Notes: generated by a model not told the origin, from the sequence alone. 64,000 nucleotides of DNA from Clostridiales bacterium VE202-21 (GCA_000509105.1 BAIF02000033.1:42591-106590), one strand, 5' to 3'. Counted from the first letter of the stretch, positions 1 through 9,477 are shown. Numbers and translations: made by a program.

Positions 1-137
1 TTGGCTGTAAAAGTGCCTTGTACCCATAATTTGTGCGTTTTTATAGAAAAATAATAGGATTTCAGCATTCAATTGTATCGAAAACAATAATAATATGGGG
101 TAAAAATACTAAAAATAACCGATATAGAATTTAAATA

Positions 138-166
138 TTGACATTTAAGTTGTTATTAGATAGAAT
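138..166 (+). promoter_or_regulatory. Promoter of the rhamnulokinase-like operon
   Basis: TTGACA at 138-143 and TAGAAT at 161-166 are separated by 17 bp, close to the housekeeping sigma consensus, and lie 39 bp before the first gene. TATCGAAAA occurs at about 76-84 and again just downstream of the -10 at about 173-181, so it may be a regulator site; the ROK protein at 5951 is the obvious candidate, but that is inference. Confidence 0.7.
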
Positions 167-204
167 AATATTATCGAAAAAGAAAAAACAACAGGAGGAA
201 AGCA

Positions 205-1689
205 ATGAAGAAGCAGATATCTATTGCGGCAGACCTGGGAGCCAGCGGCGGTAAGATGGCAAAAGGATATTTTGACGGGGATCACGTCGAGATTGGAGAC
301 TATTTTGACTTTCCAAACCAGCCCTTGTCCTTGAATGGAAATCTATACTGGGATTTGTTTGCGCTTTACAATAGCATATTAAAAGGTCTTGACTTTTACT
401 CCGGGGAGCAGGGGGCAGCCACGATTGGTATTGATACGTGGGGGGCAAGCTACGGATTTCTGGATAAAAGAGGAAGGCTTTTGGAGCCGGTTTATCATTA
501 CCGGGATCTGCGCACAGAACAGTCTTTGGAGAAATCTTACGAAGTGCTTCCAAAGAGAAAACTGTTTGAACTCACCGGATGCCAGCCTAATCGTTCTTAT
601 ACATTGCCTCAGCTTTACTCGTACATAGAACATGGGGATAAGATCATAGAGTTGGCAGATAAGATGCTTTTTCTGCCGGATCTGCTGGCATATTTTCTCT
701 GTGGGGAGATGTCAACCGAGCGTTCGATTGCGGGAACATCGGGGCTCATGAAGCCGGAGCAGGATGACTGGGCGTGGGAGGTGTTCCGAAGGCTTGGCAT
801 ACAGGAAGGGATGCTGACGGGCATTGTGGATACAGGGTCGGTAAAAGGCTGCGTTCTCCCTGAGATTGCTTCTGTCACAAGAAACGGGGATACGAAGGTT
901 ATTGCAGTTCCGGGACATGATACAGCGTCGGCGGTGGTTGGAATCCCGGGCTTCGGCATAAACCAGGTTTACATGAGCATTGGAACCAATATTAATATGG
1001 GAATCGAACTTTCCCGCTGCATTGTCAGTGATAAGGCCTATGAAGGCGGATTTAAAAATGCGGGAGTCATAGAAGACCGAAAGATACTATATCGGGATTT
1101 TGCAGCATTCTGGCTCCTGAATGAACTGAGAAGAACCTGGAAGGCCGAGGGACATGATTATGAGTATGACACAATTATGGAAATGGCTCTTTCATGTAAA
1201 TCAAAGCGTGTGTATGTGGATGCCGATGATACACATCTAAATAATGCGGGCGGCAATGCAAAAGAAAAAATAAATGCCTATCTGGAACGAACCGGGCAGC
1301 AGACACTACAGACAGATGCAGAATTTGTCCGCTGTATATTGGAAAGCATTGCGTTGAAAGTCATGTATTGTGTTGAGTACTTGAAAAAGGAGCTTGCGAT
1401 TCCGGTAGAGAAGGTGTCGGGAGTAAATGGCGGGAGCAGAAATTATGTGCTGATGCAGTTTGTCAGCGATGCGCTGGGAATGCCTGTCTATGGGGGGATG
1501 CCATATGCAACACTGGCCGGTAATGTGATGACACAGATGTATTCGATGAGGGAGGTGGCATCGGTTAGCCAGATCAGGGAATTAGCCGCAAATTCATTCG
1601 AAATGAAGGAATACCAGCCTCATACAGAAGAAAAAGAAAGATGGAAAGCGGATTTGCAGAAAATGACAGAAAAAGGGATCTGCAAGTAG
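205..1689 (+). CDS. rhaB: FGGY carbohydrate kinase, rhamnulokinase-like
   Basis: This 494-aa protein of the FGGY sugar kinase family should phosphorylate a ketose, L-rhamnulose or a close relative, at the C1 hydroxyl with ATP in the cytoplasm. The N-terminal ATP-fold motif AADLGASGGK (residues about 8-17) matches RhaB, followed by DTWGASYGFLD (about 77-87) and the second-domain motif VPGHDTASAV (about 235-244). GVNGGSRN near residue 408 is the C-terminal nucleotide-site glycine motif. The ATG follows AGGAGG at normal spacing. It is followed 41 bp later by a class II aldolase, the usual partner in the rhamnose and fucose pathways. No rhamnose isomerase is present in the window, so the exact substrate is not proven; fuculokinase or another ketose kinase remains possible. 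Confidence 0.8.
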   Translation: MKKQISIAADLGASGGKMAKGYFDGDHVEIGDYFDFPNQPLSLNGNLYWDLFALYNSILKGLDFYSGEQGAATIGIDTWGASYGFLDKRGRLLEPVYHYRDLRTEQSLEKSYEVLPKRKLFELTGCQPNRSYTLPQLYSYIEHGDKIIELADKMLFLPDLLAYFLCGEMSTERSIAGTSGLMKPEQDDWAWEVFRRLGIQEGMLTGIVDTGSVKGCVLPEIASVTRNGDTKVIAVPGHDTASAVVGIPGFGINQVYMSIGTNINMGIELSRCIVSDKAYEGGFKNAGVIEDRKILYRDFAAFWLLNELRRTWKAEGHDYEYDTIMEMALSCKSKRVYVDADDTHLNNAGGNAKEKINAYLERTGQQTLQTDAEFVRCILESIALKVMYCVEYLKKELAIPVEKVSGVNGGSRNYVLMQFVSDALGMPVYGGMPYATLAGNVMTQMYSMREVASVSQIRELAANSFEMKEYQPHTEEKERWKADLQKMTEKGICK

Positions 1690-1730
1690 TACGGAAAGTA
1701 TCGTACATGTAAATAAAAAGGAGGACAAAG

Positions 1731-2429
1731 ATGAGCGAACATTACATGGAAAAAATGAAAGAACTGGGAATATCTGAGGAGGTGGTAAATCAGGTGCTGG
1801 CTGTAGCTAAGCGCATGGACGACAAAGGGCTGGTCAATTCCTTTGCAGGGAATATTTCTGCAAAAGTGGATGGCAAAATTTATATTACGCCAACCGGACA
1901 AAATAAAGGCCTTCTCACACCGGAGAAGATTGCTGTTGTGAATCAGGATGGGGAGCGCATTTTTGGGATGAAAGAAACTTCGGAAATTATCATGCACAGT
2001 ATGGCCTATGATATCTGCGAAGAGAACGGCTGGGATGTGGGAGGCGTTGTTCACAGCCACTCGAAAGTACTGACTGCATTTTCTATGGCGGGGCTGGATG
2101 TTGAGACAACGGCGCTTCCGGAGATGATGGGAAACTTCCATAAGATCCCGTGTGCGCCATATGGGGCGCCGGGAACAAAGTTCATTATGACGATGGCAGA
2201 GCCTTATTTTGCGGAGGGATACAGAATCGTACTCCTGGGAAACCACGGAAGCCTTGCGGTAGGCAGGACTGTGGAGGAAGCCATGAATGTAGTGGAAGCA
2301 TCGGAATCAATAGCAGAACAGATTTTGATTACAAAATATATTCTTGGCGGAGAAGCTTCATTAGATGTGGATGAAATAGCTAGATTCTTTGACATATATA
2401 AAGAGAACCGTTTAGGCAGAGTGAAATAA
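1731..2429 (+). CDS. Class II aldolase/adducin family protein
   Basis: This 232-aa zinc-dependent aldolase of the RhaD/FucA/AraD family would split a ketose 1-phosphate into dihydroxyacetone phosphate and an aldehyde, or epimerise a pentulose phosphate. Visible family motifs are GNISAKVDGKIYITPTG (about residues 39-55), SEIIMH with the usual acidic catalytic residue, VHSHS giving two metal-binding histidines (about 105-109), and GNHG with the third (about 171-174). It directly follows the FGGY kinase and precedes an ABC importer, which fits uptake, phosphorylation and cleavage of one sugar. Length is typical for FucA-type enzymes. Whether it is rhamnulose-1-P, fuculose-1-P or another aldolase cannot be told from sequence alone. 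Confidence 0.78.
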   Translation: MSEHYMEKMKELGISEEVVNQVLAVAKRMDDKGLVNSFAGNISAKVDGKIYITPTGQNKGLLTPEKIAVVNQDGERIFGMKETSEIIMHSMAYDICEENGWDVGGVVHSHSKVLTAFSMAGLDVETTALPEMMGNFHKIPCAPYGAPGTKFIMTMAEPYFAEGYRIVLLGNHGSLAVGRTVEEAMNVVEASESIAEQILITKYILGGEASLDVDEIARFFDIYKENRLGRVK

Positions 2430-2568
2430 CAGGGAGGAATCCTACTTCCACTAGTGGGAGAGTAATATAACCGAAGGGCATACGGACATTCACGCCCGGA
2501 GGGAACCGTTTTGCGGGAATGCAGCAGAACAAAGTGAAAACACGTAGAAAAAGATGGAGGAAAACAGT

Positions 2569-3909
2569 ATGAAGTTGAAAAAAGTGGCAAGTGTAGTATT
2601 AGCATTGACAATGGTTGCAGGCCTGGCAGCCTGCGGCAGCTCTTCAGACGGAGACAGCAAGAGCGGTGATGCCAAAACAAGTGAAAGCAGTGGCAACGGA
2701 ACAGAAAAGACGACATTGACCATGTGGTCATGGTCCCCGATTACACGTACATGTGACAAGATGATTGAGGCTTTTGAAAAAGAAAATCCGGATATTAAGA
2801 TTGAGTTTACCTATTATAATTATGATCCGGAATATCTCTCAGCATTGTCTGCAGCAGCCGCATCGGACAATCTTCCGGACATTATTGGCCTTCAGCCAGG
2901 TTCCCTGACCGCGCAGTATGCGGATTACCTTATGGATTATTCTTCTTATGCACAGGAGGAGTGGGGCGATAACTGGAAAGATAATTACCCGGATATGATT
3001 GCAGACCAGATTCAGATGGGGAATAAGCCGGGAGATGAAGGCAATTACATACTTCCCGTAGAGGCACAGGTGATTTCTATAGTTTACAATAAGAACGTAT
3101 TCGAAAAATACGGCCTTGATATTCCGAAAACATATGACGAATTTAAAGCGGTTTGCAAGACACTTAATGATAATGGCGTGGCGCCTTTGTTCTTTGGCGG
3201 AGCCAATGGATGGCAGTGTGTAAATCTCTTTACTATGCTGTGTTCACAGCTGGACACAACGATATTTGACAAAGCACAATCCGGCGAAATTAAATGGACA
3301 GATCCTGCTATGGTGGAGGCAATGAGCAACTTTAAACTGATGTTTGATGATGGGATCGTTCAGACGGGAGCGATGTCTGCAGATGCAAATACGAACGGAA
3401 CTCCTGCATTTGTATCTGATTCAGCGGCGATGATGGCGCTTGGTTCCTGGTGGTGTCAGGAATTTACCGCGGAAGATCCGGCAACAACGATTGCTGACTG
3501 GGATTTTGGGTTCTTCTATCTGCCGGCTGTAGGAACGGCTAAAAATCCGGCAACTCCTGTGGGCGGTATAGACTTTGGTTATGGAATCACAAAGAATTGT
3601 AAAAATCCGGATGCTGCATGGAAAGCACTCAAATCATTCAGCGCAGGTGCAGGTATCCAGGCATGTGTGGATGATGTAAACAACCTTCCGGCGTTCAAAG
3701 GGATTGAACCTAAGAATACAGAACTGAACAAAGACCTGGTTGAACAGTATAACAGCTTCTCAGAAGATTTGAACAGCGCAATGAATCAAAGAATCGGCGA
3801 GCCTACGATTGAAACAGCACTGCAGAATGCACTTGCAGGCGTTGGTTCCGGCGAACTTACGCCAGAGCAGGGATGCCAGGCAGTACAGGATGCGCAGGAC
3901 GCATTATAG
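2569..3909 (+). CDS. Sugar ABC transporter substrate-binding lipoprotein
   Basis: This 446-aa extracytoplasmic solute-binding protein (SBP family 1, MalE-like) has a lipoprotein signal peptide ending in LAACGSSS, so it is anchored to the outer face of the membrane through the lipobox Cys. A Ser/Gly/Thr-rich linker follows, then the mature domain with TLTMWSWSPIT. An ATG at 2554 is in frame, but GGAGG at 2556-2560 lies inside that codon context and is ideally placed for the ATG at 2569, which starts the classical MKLKK signal. It is followed by two MalF/MalG-type permeases. No ATPase is encoded nearby, so it probably shares a general MsmK-type ATPase, as is usual in Firmicutes. Confidence 0.88.
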   Translation: MKLKKVASVVLALTMVAGLAACGSSSDGDSKSGDAKTSESSGNGTEKTTLTMWSWSPITRTCDKMIEAFEKENPDIKIEFTYYNYDPEYLSALSAAAASDNLPDIIGLQPGSLTAQYADYLMDYSSYAQEEWGDNWKDNYPDMIADQIQMGNKPGDEGNYILPVEAQVISIVYNKNVFEKYGLDIPKTYDEFKAVCKTLNDNGVAPLFFGGANGWQCVNLFTMLCSQLDTTIFDKAQSGEIKWTDPAMVEAMSNFKLMFDDGIVQTGAMSADANTNGTPAFVSDSAAMMALGSWWCQEFTAEDPATTIADWDFGFFYLPAVGTAKNPATPVGGIDFGYGITKNCKNPDAAWKALKSFSAGAGIQACVDDVNNLPAFKGIEPKNTELNKDLVEQYNSFSEDLNSAMNQRIGEPTIETALQNALAGVGSGELTPEQGCQAVQDAQDAL

Positions 3910-3963
3910 GCGGCGGAGACAATGTTTATAATCCCAAACAGATAAGTCTTAGGTGAACTTAAC

Positions 3964-4004
3964 TGGGAGAACCAACCCCTTTTTATGAGGCAGAGGTTCT
4001 CCCA
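3964..4004 (+). terminator. Intercistronic hairpin after binding-protein gene
   Basis: A perfect 10-bp stem (3964-3973 with 3995-4004) lies between the binding-protein gene and the first permease. There is no clean T-tract after it, so it more likely protects the upstream mRNA from 3' decay or attenuates, raising binding protein over membrane subunits. Confidence 0.55.
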
Positions 4005-4061
4005 TATTTGAACACGGCAGTGTGAACATATACAGTAATGCGGCTGGAAGGAGGATAAAAG

Positions 4062-4976
4062 ATGAGTAACATAGCAGTAAAGGCAAAGGGAAAGAAAAAA
4101 CATAATATCCCAGGGTATTTGTTTATTCTTCCGTCTGTACTGTTCTTCCTGTTTTATATTTTATATCCGATAGGGTTTGTAGGCTGGAGCAGTTTGTTCA
4201 GTTGGTCTACTCTGAAAAATATGACTTTTGTCGGAATGGAGAATTATATCAGAATTTTCCAGGATAAAGTATTCCTGACGACTATGAGAAATTCTCTTTT
4301 CTGGATTATCACGACAGTGCCGATTCAGGCAGGAGTCGGATTTTTCCTGGCATATATAATAGAAGAGCAGCTTCAAAAAGGAAAAGGTATATTCAGGACA
4401 GTATTTTTCCTTCCGGTAGTTACGTCTGTAGTAGTTGTAGCTATTGTTTGGGGAAAAATGCTGCAGCCATATCAGGGGATCATTACACATTATTTGTCGG
4501 CTCTTGGTATCGGAGGACAGGTAAATATCCTGGGAATGCCCAATACTGCAATTTTTGGATGTATTATCGCAAACATATGGGAATGGACGGGATGGTCCAT
4601 GATCATGTATGTGGCAGGAATGTCCCAAATCCCGGAGGATATGAAGGAAGCGGCAAAAATAGACGGGGCGACGCGGTGGAAGGAAATTTTATATATTTAT
4701 ATTCCCTCACTGGCATCCACACATAAATCCCTTTTGATGCTCGGCATCATCGGCTCACTTCAGACATTCGGGCTGATCTATACCATGACAGGAGGAGGTC
4801 CGAATCATGCATCAGAGATGCCGGGAACTTACATTTTCCAGTCTGGGTTCACAAATCAGCAGATGGGATATGCGTCCGCCTTATCCGTGGTAATATTACT
4901 ATTCGCACTGGTGCTTACTGTATTCCAGGTGAAGGGGCTTGGAGCGGGCGATTTTATGAGGAAGGAGGCAGACTAA
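4062..4976 (+). CDS. Sugar ABC transporter permease (MalF/UgpA type)
   Basis: This 304-aa integral membrane subunit of a carbohydrate ABC importer has an N-terminal transmembrane segment after a basic leader (KAKGKKKHNIPGYLF), several hydrophobic segments, and the cytoplasmic EAA loop EDMKEAAKIDGATRWKE (about residues 190-206), which docks the ATPase. The late motif TGGGPNHASEM is typical of MalF-like permeases. A strong AAGGAGG precedes the ATG. It is followed 3 bp later by the partner permease, and both belong with the binding protein at 2569. Confidence 0.9.
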   Translation: MSNIAVKAKGKKKHNIPGYLFILPSVLFFLFYILYPIGFVGWSSLFSWSTLKNMTFVGMENYIRIFQDKVFLTTMRNSLFWIITTVPIQAGVGFFLAYIIEEQLQKGKGIFRTVFFLPVVTSVVVVAIVWGKMLQPYQGIITHYLSALGIGGQVNILGMPNTAIFGCIIANIWEWTGWSMIMYVAGMSQIPEDMKEAAKIDGATRWKEILYIYIPSLASTHKSLLMLGIIGSLQTFGLIYTMTGGGPNHASEMPGTYIFQSGFTNQQMGYASALSVVILLFALVLTVFQVKGLGAGDFMRKEAD

Positions 4977-4979
4977 ACC

Positions 4980-5810
4980 ATGACAGCCAAAGAGAAGCAA
5001 AAGCAGATAATCTGGAGTATAGTTCTCATAATCGTGACATTGATTTTTATGGTTCCGCTGATCTTCATGGTAAGCATGTCTCTACGGACACCGGATACAA
5101 TCGGGTTACCGCAGCTGTTTATTTCGGACGTGACGTTTAAAAACTATGCAAACGTGCTGAGACAGAATCCTGATCTATGGAAGAATTTTATGGGAAGTGT
5201 GATCGTTACGGTCACATCGGTGGCGCTTGTTACAATTTGTGCCAGTATGGCTGTGTTCGGCTTTTCCAGAAAGAATGTGCATGGAAAGGTTCTGATATAC
5301 AATATTCTTTTATGTACTCTGATGGTGCCGATAGCGGGGCTTGTTGTTCCGATTACGCAGCTGAACAGCAGACTGGGCTGGATTAATAATTACTTAGGGC
5401 TGATTTTTCCATATGCAGCGCTCGGAATCCCTTTTGCCATTACGATTCTTCAAGGCTTTATGGTAGGAATTCCGGAAGAATTGGAGGAAGCCGCGGTGAT
5501 TGACGGGTGCGGGATTATCCGGCTATTCCTGCAGATTGTATGTCCTCTTCTGAAGCCGGGTATTGTGGTCATTGTCATCTGGCAGTTTCTGACTTCATGG
5601 AATGAGTTCTTCCTTGCCATGTGTACGCTGACCAAGGAGTCTGTGAAAACACTGCCGCTGATCGCACAGCAGTACAATGGAGCTTATTTCAGCCAGCCGG
5701 GGACTTTATTTGCGGCGCTGACTTTGATTACGATACCAATGCTTGTATTCTATATTATCGTTCAGAAACAATTTGTTAAGGGTCTGACCGCAGGGGCAGT
5801 AAAGGGGTAA
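4980..5810 (+). CDS. Sugar ABC transporter permease (MalG type)
   Basis: This 276-aa MalG/UgpE-type permease is the second membrane subunit of the importer. It shows the N-terminal membrane segment, the EAA loop ELEEAAVIDGCGIIRLF (about residues 166-182) and the typical C-terminus KGLTAGAVKG. The ATG lies 3 bp after the preceding permease stop, so translation is probably coupled. A repeat-family hairpin begins at the stop codon (5807-5836). Confidence 0.9.
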   Translation: MTAKEKQKQIIWSIVLIIVTLIFMVPLIFMVSMSLRTPDTIGLPQLFISDVTFKNYANVLRQNPDLWKNFMGSVIVTVTSVALVTICASMAVFGFSRKNVHGKVLIYNILLCTLMVPIAGLVVPITQLNSRLGWINNYLGLIFPYAALGIPFAITILQGFMVGIPEELEEAAVIDGCGIIRLFLQIVCPLLKPGIVVIVIWQFLTSWNEFFLAMCTLTKESVKTLPLIAQQYNGAYFSQPGTLFAALTLITIPMLVFYIIVQKQFVKGLTAGAVKG

Positions 5811-5836
5811 CAGTCCAGACGGGACCGAACTGTTTG
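5807..5836. repeat. AACAGTYC hairpin repeat, copy 1
   Basis: This imperfect inverted repeat (AACAGTCC at 5809-5816 against GAACTGTT at 5827-5834) overlaps the stop codon of the permease gene. The same sequence recurs at 9478, 50654 and 60271, so it is one member of a dispersed hairpin family in this genome. Confidence 0.5.
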
Positions 5837-5950
5837 CAAAAGGATAGGAAAGCCCCTGAAAATGGGCGCCAAAGCTTGCATGCCGGATGGATTAAGAGTA
5901 TGATATATGAAGAATATATATAAAATTCATGAATCCGAGAGGTTAAGGCT

Positions 5951-7174
5951 ATGAGCAGGGAATCCATCATGGAAAGTCGAAAATACTATCAGCGAAATAA
6001 AATGCTGAGTATTATTCGGTATCAGAAGGATGTTTCCAGATATGATGTGAAAAAAGCAACAGCATATAGTATGACGACCGTATTGAATACGATTGAAGAG
6101 ATGCTTGGCGAAGGTTTGATTTATGAGGAAGAATGCGCGGAAGCAAGAGTGGGGAGAAAACCGGTGTGGCTGCGGATCAATCCGGATGGCGGGTATTTTA
6201 TCGGCCTGGAATTCAACGGCCGGATTATGCATTGTGTTGTTCTGGATTTTGCCGGCAATGTTATATACTCAAGAGAAAGTGTAATAGCAGAGTCACAAAC
6301 CCATGCGGATGCAGTTCTAACAATGTTGAAAGAGAATATTTACCGTGCTATGGATATTTTGCATGGAAAAAAGGGGAAAGTGCTGGGTATTGGTTTGGGT
6401 GTACCCGGGTACAGCAATAAAAAGAAGGGAATCGCCATTTCGTACAGCCACATCAGGGATTGGGATAATATACCCCTGAAGAGGATGATCGAAGAGGAGT
6501 TTGGGCTTCCGTGTTACATGGAGAACAATGTAAGCGGTATGATTTATGCATATAAATGTCTGGTATACAATGGGAAATGTGAAGATATGCTGTTTTTTTC
6601 TGTCCGTACCGGTGCAAGGGTTATGCCGATTATCAATAATATGCCGGTCAGCAGCATTAATGGTTTTCCGGGGGAGATTGGCCATGTAAAGGTAAGCGGA
6701 GGGAGCCGGATCTGTTCATGCGGGCGTTACGGCTGCCTGAACACGGAAGTATCGGACTTTGCAATCGTGAGTAAGATTAAAGATGGTATCAAAGTAGGAC
6801 GGTTTCGGGAAATTGTGGATATGGTGAACGGCGATCTGAGTGAAATTACAATCGTGACCTTTGTGGATTCCGTACTTTTGAAGCATCCTGATTCGCAGAA
6901 TCTGATGAAACAGGTGGCAGGGTATTTGGGCGAGACGTTCAGTATGCTAGTAAATATATTTGCCCCCAGGAAAATTGTATTCTACGGCGAGATGGTCAGG
7001 ATTGGTGAGCCATTTTTTGAAATATTGCGAAAATGTGTAAAAGAGAACTCGTTAAAAGAAAATTACAAAGGGCTGCAGATACTTGGTTCTGAGTTTGGCC
7101 CGGATCTGGGCGCCATAGGTGCGGCGGCGCTGGTTATGCAGGAAGAATTTGAGTTTGTGGAAAAAACGATATAA
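5951..7174 (+). CDS. ROK-family transcriptional regulator
   Basis: This 407-aa NagC/XylR-type regulator has an N-terminal winged-helix segment (about residues 10-70, including SRYDVKKATAYSMTTVLNTIEEM) followed by a ROK sugar-kinase-like domain. Visible ROK features are GIGLGVPGYS, the GEIGHVKV segment and the zinc-binding stretch CSCGRYGCLN (about residues 256-265). It lies 140 bp downstream of the permease and is probably the local repressor or activator of the kinase/aldolase/ABC operon, with the transported sugar as ligand; this is inferred from position. A strong terminator follows. Confidence 0.82.
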   Translation: MSRESIMESRKYYQRNKMLSIIRYQKDVSRYDVKKATAYSMTTVLNTIEEMLGEGLIYEEECAEARVGRKPVWLRINPDGGYFIGLEFNGRIMHCVVLDFAGNVIYSRESVIAESQTHADAVLTMLKENIYRAMDILHGKKGKVLGIGLGVPGYSNKKKGIAISYSHIRDWDNIPLKRMIEEEFGLPCYMENNVSGMIYAYKCLVYNGKCEDMLFFSVRTGARVMPIINNMPVSSINGFPGEIGHVKVSGGSRICSCGRYGCLNTEVSDFAIVSKIKDGIKVGRFREIVDMVNGDLSEITIVTFVDSVLLKHPDSQNLMKQVAGYLGETFSMLVNIFAPRKIVFYGEMVRIGEPFFEILRKCVKENSLKENYKGLQILGSEFGPDLGAIGAAALVMQEEFEFVEKTI

Positions 7175-7189
7175 AGAAAAGCTTTGAAG

Positions 7190-7220
7190 TGTCATTCGAT
7201 TTTTATCGAATGGCATTTTT
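7190..7220 (+). terminator. Rho-independent terminator after ROK gene
   Basis: An 11-bp stem (7190-7200 with 7205-7215, one wobble pair) with a 4-nt loop is followed by TTTTT at 7216-7220. It ends the first sugar module. Confidence 0.8.
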
Positions 7221-7378
7221 ATTGTTTGGTGCGGTAACTTAACAATAAAACATATATGCAAAAACTGCTAAGTTTTTAATAGATTTAAAAAATGTTTCAA
7301 AGACTATGCTAGCCGTCGCGCCAGCGATTTGGTACAATTAACATGGAACTATAAAAGCAGGACAAACTGGAGAATTAA

Positions 7379-8275
7379 ATGATTTACGCGAAAGATGATG
7401 TAATTCAGAAAAATGAATTTCCCTTTGATATTTTCAATGGGAACGGACAGAACAATCACCTACCCTCCGAGAAGATAACGGTGCACAATCATGACTGTCT
7501 GGAAATAAACTATGTGGTTCATGGCGGGGGATATTATCTGATCGGCAATAATAAATATGAACTGCATACAGGGGATATCTGTTTGATTAATAATCAGGAA
7601 TACCATATGGCGATGAATACGGGAATGCTTATGCTGAAGGTGATCGTTTTTAATGCAGATTTAATATGGAATGGCAGCCAGATGGATTATATGTATCTTA
7701 AGGCCTTTTTTGAGCGGAAAGAAAATTATGAACCTTTCTTCAAGGCAGGTGGAGATATTGCCGAGGCTGTAACCCCGATTATATTTGCGCTGGACAAAGA
7801 ATGGCGGGAAAAAAAGCCGGGATACCGGATTTTAATCAAGGCTGATTTAATGAAGATGCTTGCTATGATTTACCGCTACTATCAGGAATCCGAGAGTTTT
7901 GATGACCAGGCGAAGCCTCCCTGGAAAAATTATCATTGCGTTACACAGGCAGTTGACTATATCAATTCCCATTATCAGGAGCGTTTGACGCTGGGAGGTA
8001 TGGCGGAGATGGTTCATATGAGTGAAAATTACTTTTCGACTGTGTTCAGGGAAGTAGTACAGATGCCTTTCTCAAAATATGTACTGGAAAAAAGGTTAGA
8101 CCATGCGTGTATGCTGTTAAAGACAACCAACATCCACATTACGGCTGTTGCACTTCAGAGTGGTTTTGAAAATATATCCTATTTTAACCGGGTATTTAAA
8201 AAGAAGTATGGAGCTTCGCCCGGCAGATACAGAAGCGATAAAAAAATACTGGAGGAAAGTGCAATAAAATCGTAA
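7379..8275 (+). CDS. AraC-family transcriptional regulator
   Basis: This 298-aa regulator has an N-terminal cupin-like sensing domain (about residues 25-110, with HNHDCLEINYVVHGGGYY and the GDICLINNQEYH segment) and a C-terminal double helix-turn-helix (about 195-290) with LTLGGMAEMVHMSENYFSTVF and the family signature around VALQSGFENISYFNRVFKKK. It likely senses a sugar and activates adjacent genes. The nearest target is the URO-D-like gene 73 bp downstream. The start ATG follows GGAGAATTAA. Confidence 0.85.
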   Translation: MIYAKDDVIQKNEFPFDIFNGNGQNNHLPSEKITVHNHDCLEINYVVHGGGYYLIGNNKYELHTGDICLINNQEYHMAMNTGMLMLKVIVFNADLIWNGSQMDYMYLKAFFERKENYEPFFKAGGDIAEAVTPIIFALDKEWREKKPGYRILIKADLMKMLAMIYRYYQESESFDDQAKPPWKNYHCVTQAVDYINSHYQERLTLGGMAEMVHMSENYFSTVFREVVQMPFSKYVLEKRLDHACMLLKTTNIHITAVALQSGFENISYFNRVFKKKYGASPGRYRSDKKILEESAIKS

Positions 8276-8293
8276 GATAAATCAAGTAGAAAG

Positions 8294-8340
8294 CCTCCTG
8301 CATTGTTATGCTTATTTCAATAGCTTAATCATGCAGGAGG
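8294..8340 (+). promoter_or_regulatory. Hairpin sequestering a ribosome-binding site
   Basis: CCTCCTGCAT (8294-8303) is perfectly complementary to ATGCAGGAGG (8331-8340), and the second arm is the Shine-Dalgarno sequence of the gene starting at 8349. The loop is 27 nt and no T-tract follows. Folding would hide the ribosome site, which suggests translational control or prevention of leaky translation from AraC read-through mRNA. The pairing is directly visible; the regulatory role is inference. Confidence 0.6.
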
Positions 8341-8348
8341 TATTGTAT

Positions 8349-9443
8349 ATGGAATTAATGTATCAGGAAAACTGGGAAACAATAAAAAAGAGGCTGGTAC
8401 TTCTCTGGGAAAATGAAATTCTGGACAGGCCGTGCATTTCGGTGAAATGTCCGAAGGATGAAAATGATCCTTTTGTAGATATAAAACCAGAGGGGCAGGA
8501 AGCGCTGAGGGAGTATTACACGAATCCGGAGCTTATCCTGGAAAGAAATCTAAGGCGTTTTGAAAAAACTTATTTTGGTGGAGATGCATTCCCCTGTATT
8601 TTTCCATACTGGGGAACAGGAGGACATGCTAAGTACCTGAATGCAGAGGTTTCGTATTTCCCGGATACGATCTGGGTACAGCCTGCATTTGAAGACTACG
8701 AGAGTTTTGATTTTGAATTTGACCGTCAAAATCCGGTATTCCAGGCCGAACTGAAAGCCCTGGAATATCTGGCCGAAGCAGGCAAAGGAAAGTTCTTCGT
8801 ATCACCTCCTGACAACTGTGGTAGTTATGATGCTCTGTCACAGCTGCGGGGAGGAGAAGAGTTCATTCTGGATCTGCTGGAAGAACCGGAACTGGTCAGA
8901 AAATATGGAAACAAGATGGTAGATATCCTTATGGAAAGCGGAGATGAAATATTCAGGGTTATAAGGGAAAATAATGACGGCGGCTCTGTACATGGATATT
9001 ATAATACATGGTGCCCGGGAACACACATGCAGCTGCAATGCGATTTGTCCGTAATGATTTCGCCGGAAATGTTCCGTGAATTTATCGTAGAGGAGCTGGA
9101 AAGAAGCGCTGGATGGCTTGACCATGCAATCTATCACATGGATGGGCTGGAACAACTGCGCCACCTGGACATGATTTTGGGGATCAAAGATATTAATATG
9201 ATACAGTGGGTTCAGGTTTCCAGCCAGCCGGACATCACTCAGAACCTGGAATATGTACATAAAATCCAGAATGCCGGAAAGGGCCTTGTTGTGGAAGCCT
9301 CCAAAAATCAGCTGAACACGATTGTGAATAACATTTCTCCAAAAGGGCTCGATCTGGTAATTTCTGATGCAGCCAACAAGAAAGAGGCCGATGAAATCGT
9401 CGGCTTTGTGGCAAAGCATAGTTTCAAAAAGACAGTGTTCTGA
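8349..9443 (+). CDS. URO-D-like family protein of unknown function
   Basis: This 364-aa protein appears to have the (beta/alpha)8 fold of the uroporphyrinogen decarboxylase/corrinoid methyltransferase superfamily, judged by overall pattern and segments such as SPPDNCGSYDALSQLRGGE, SPEMFREFIVEELE and YHMDGLEQLRHLDMIL. It lacks an obvious HxC zinc motif of the MtaA type, so methyltransferase activity is uncertain. An ATG at 8331 is in frame but contains the AGGAGG of the real site; the ATG at 8349 sits 8 bp after it and is preferred. It follows an AraC regulator and lies among sugar-uptake genes, so a role in sugar or sugar-derivative metabolism is likely but unproven. Confidence 0.6.
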   Translation: MELMYQENWETIKKRLVLLWENEILDRPCISVKCPKDENDPFVDIKPEGQEALREYYTNPELILERNLRRFEKTYFGGDAFPCIFPYWGTGGHAKYLNAEVSYFPDTIWVQPAFEDYESFDFEFDRQNPVFQAELKALEYLAEAGKGKFFVSPPDNCGSYDALSQLRGGEEFILDLLEEPELVRKYGNKMVDILMESGDEIFRVIRENNDGGSVHGYYNTWCPGTHMQLQCDLSVMISPEMFREFIVEELERSAGWLDHAIYHMDGLEQLRHLDMILGIKDINMIQWVQVSSQPDITQNLEYVHKIQNAGKGLVVEASKNQLNTIVNNISPKGLDLVISDAANKKEADEIVGFVAKHSFKKTVF

Positions 9444-9477
9444 CCATCGCGAAGCGATTTTTAATGGCTGGATGCGT

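Noticed and set aside
1620..2246. 208-codon antisense frame over the aldolase gene
   Set aside because: The composition (His/Cys/Phe rich) is typical of a shadow frame; the sense strand has an intact aldolase.
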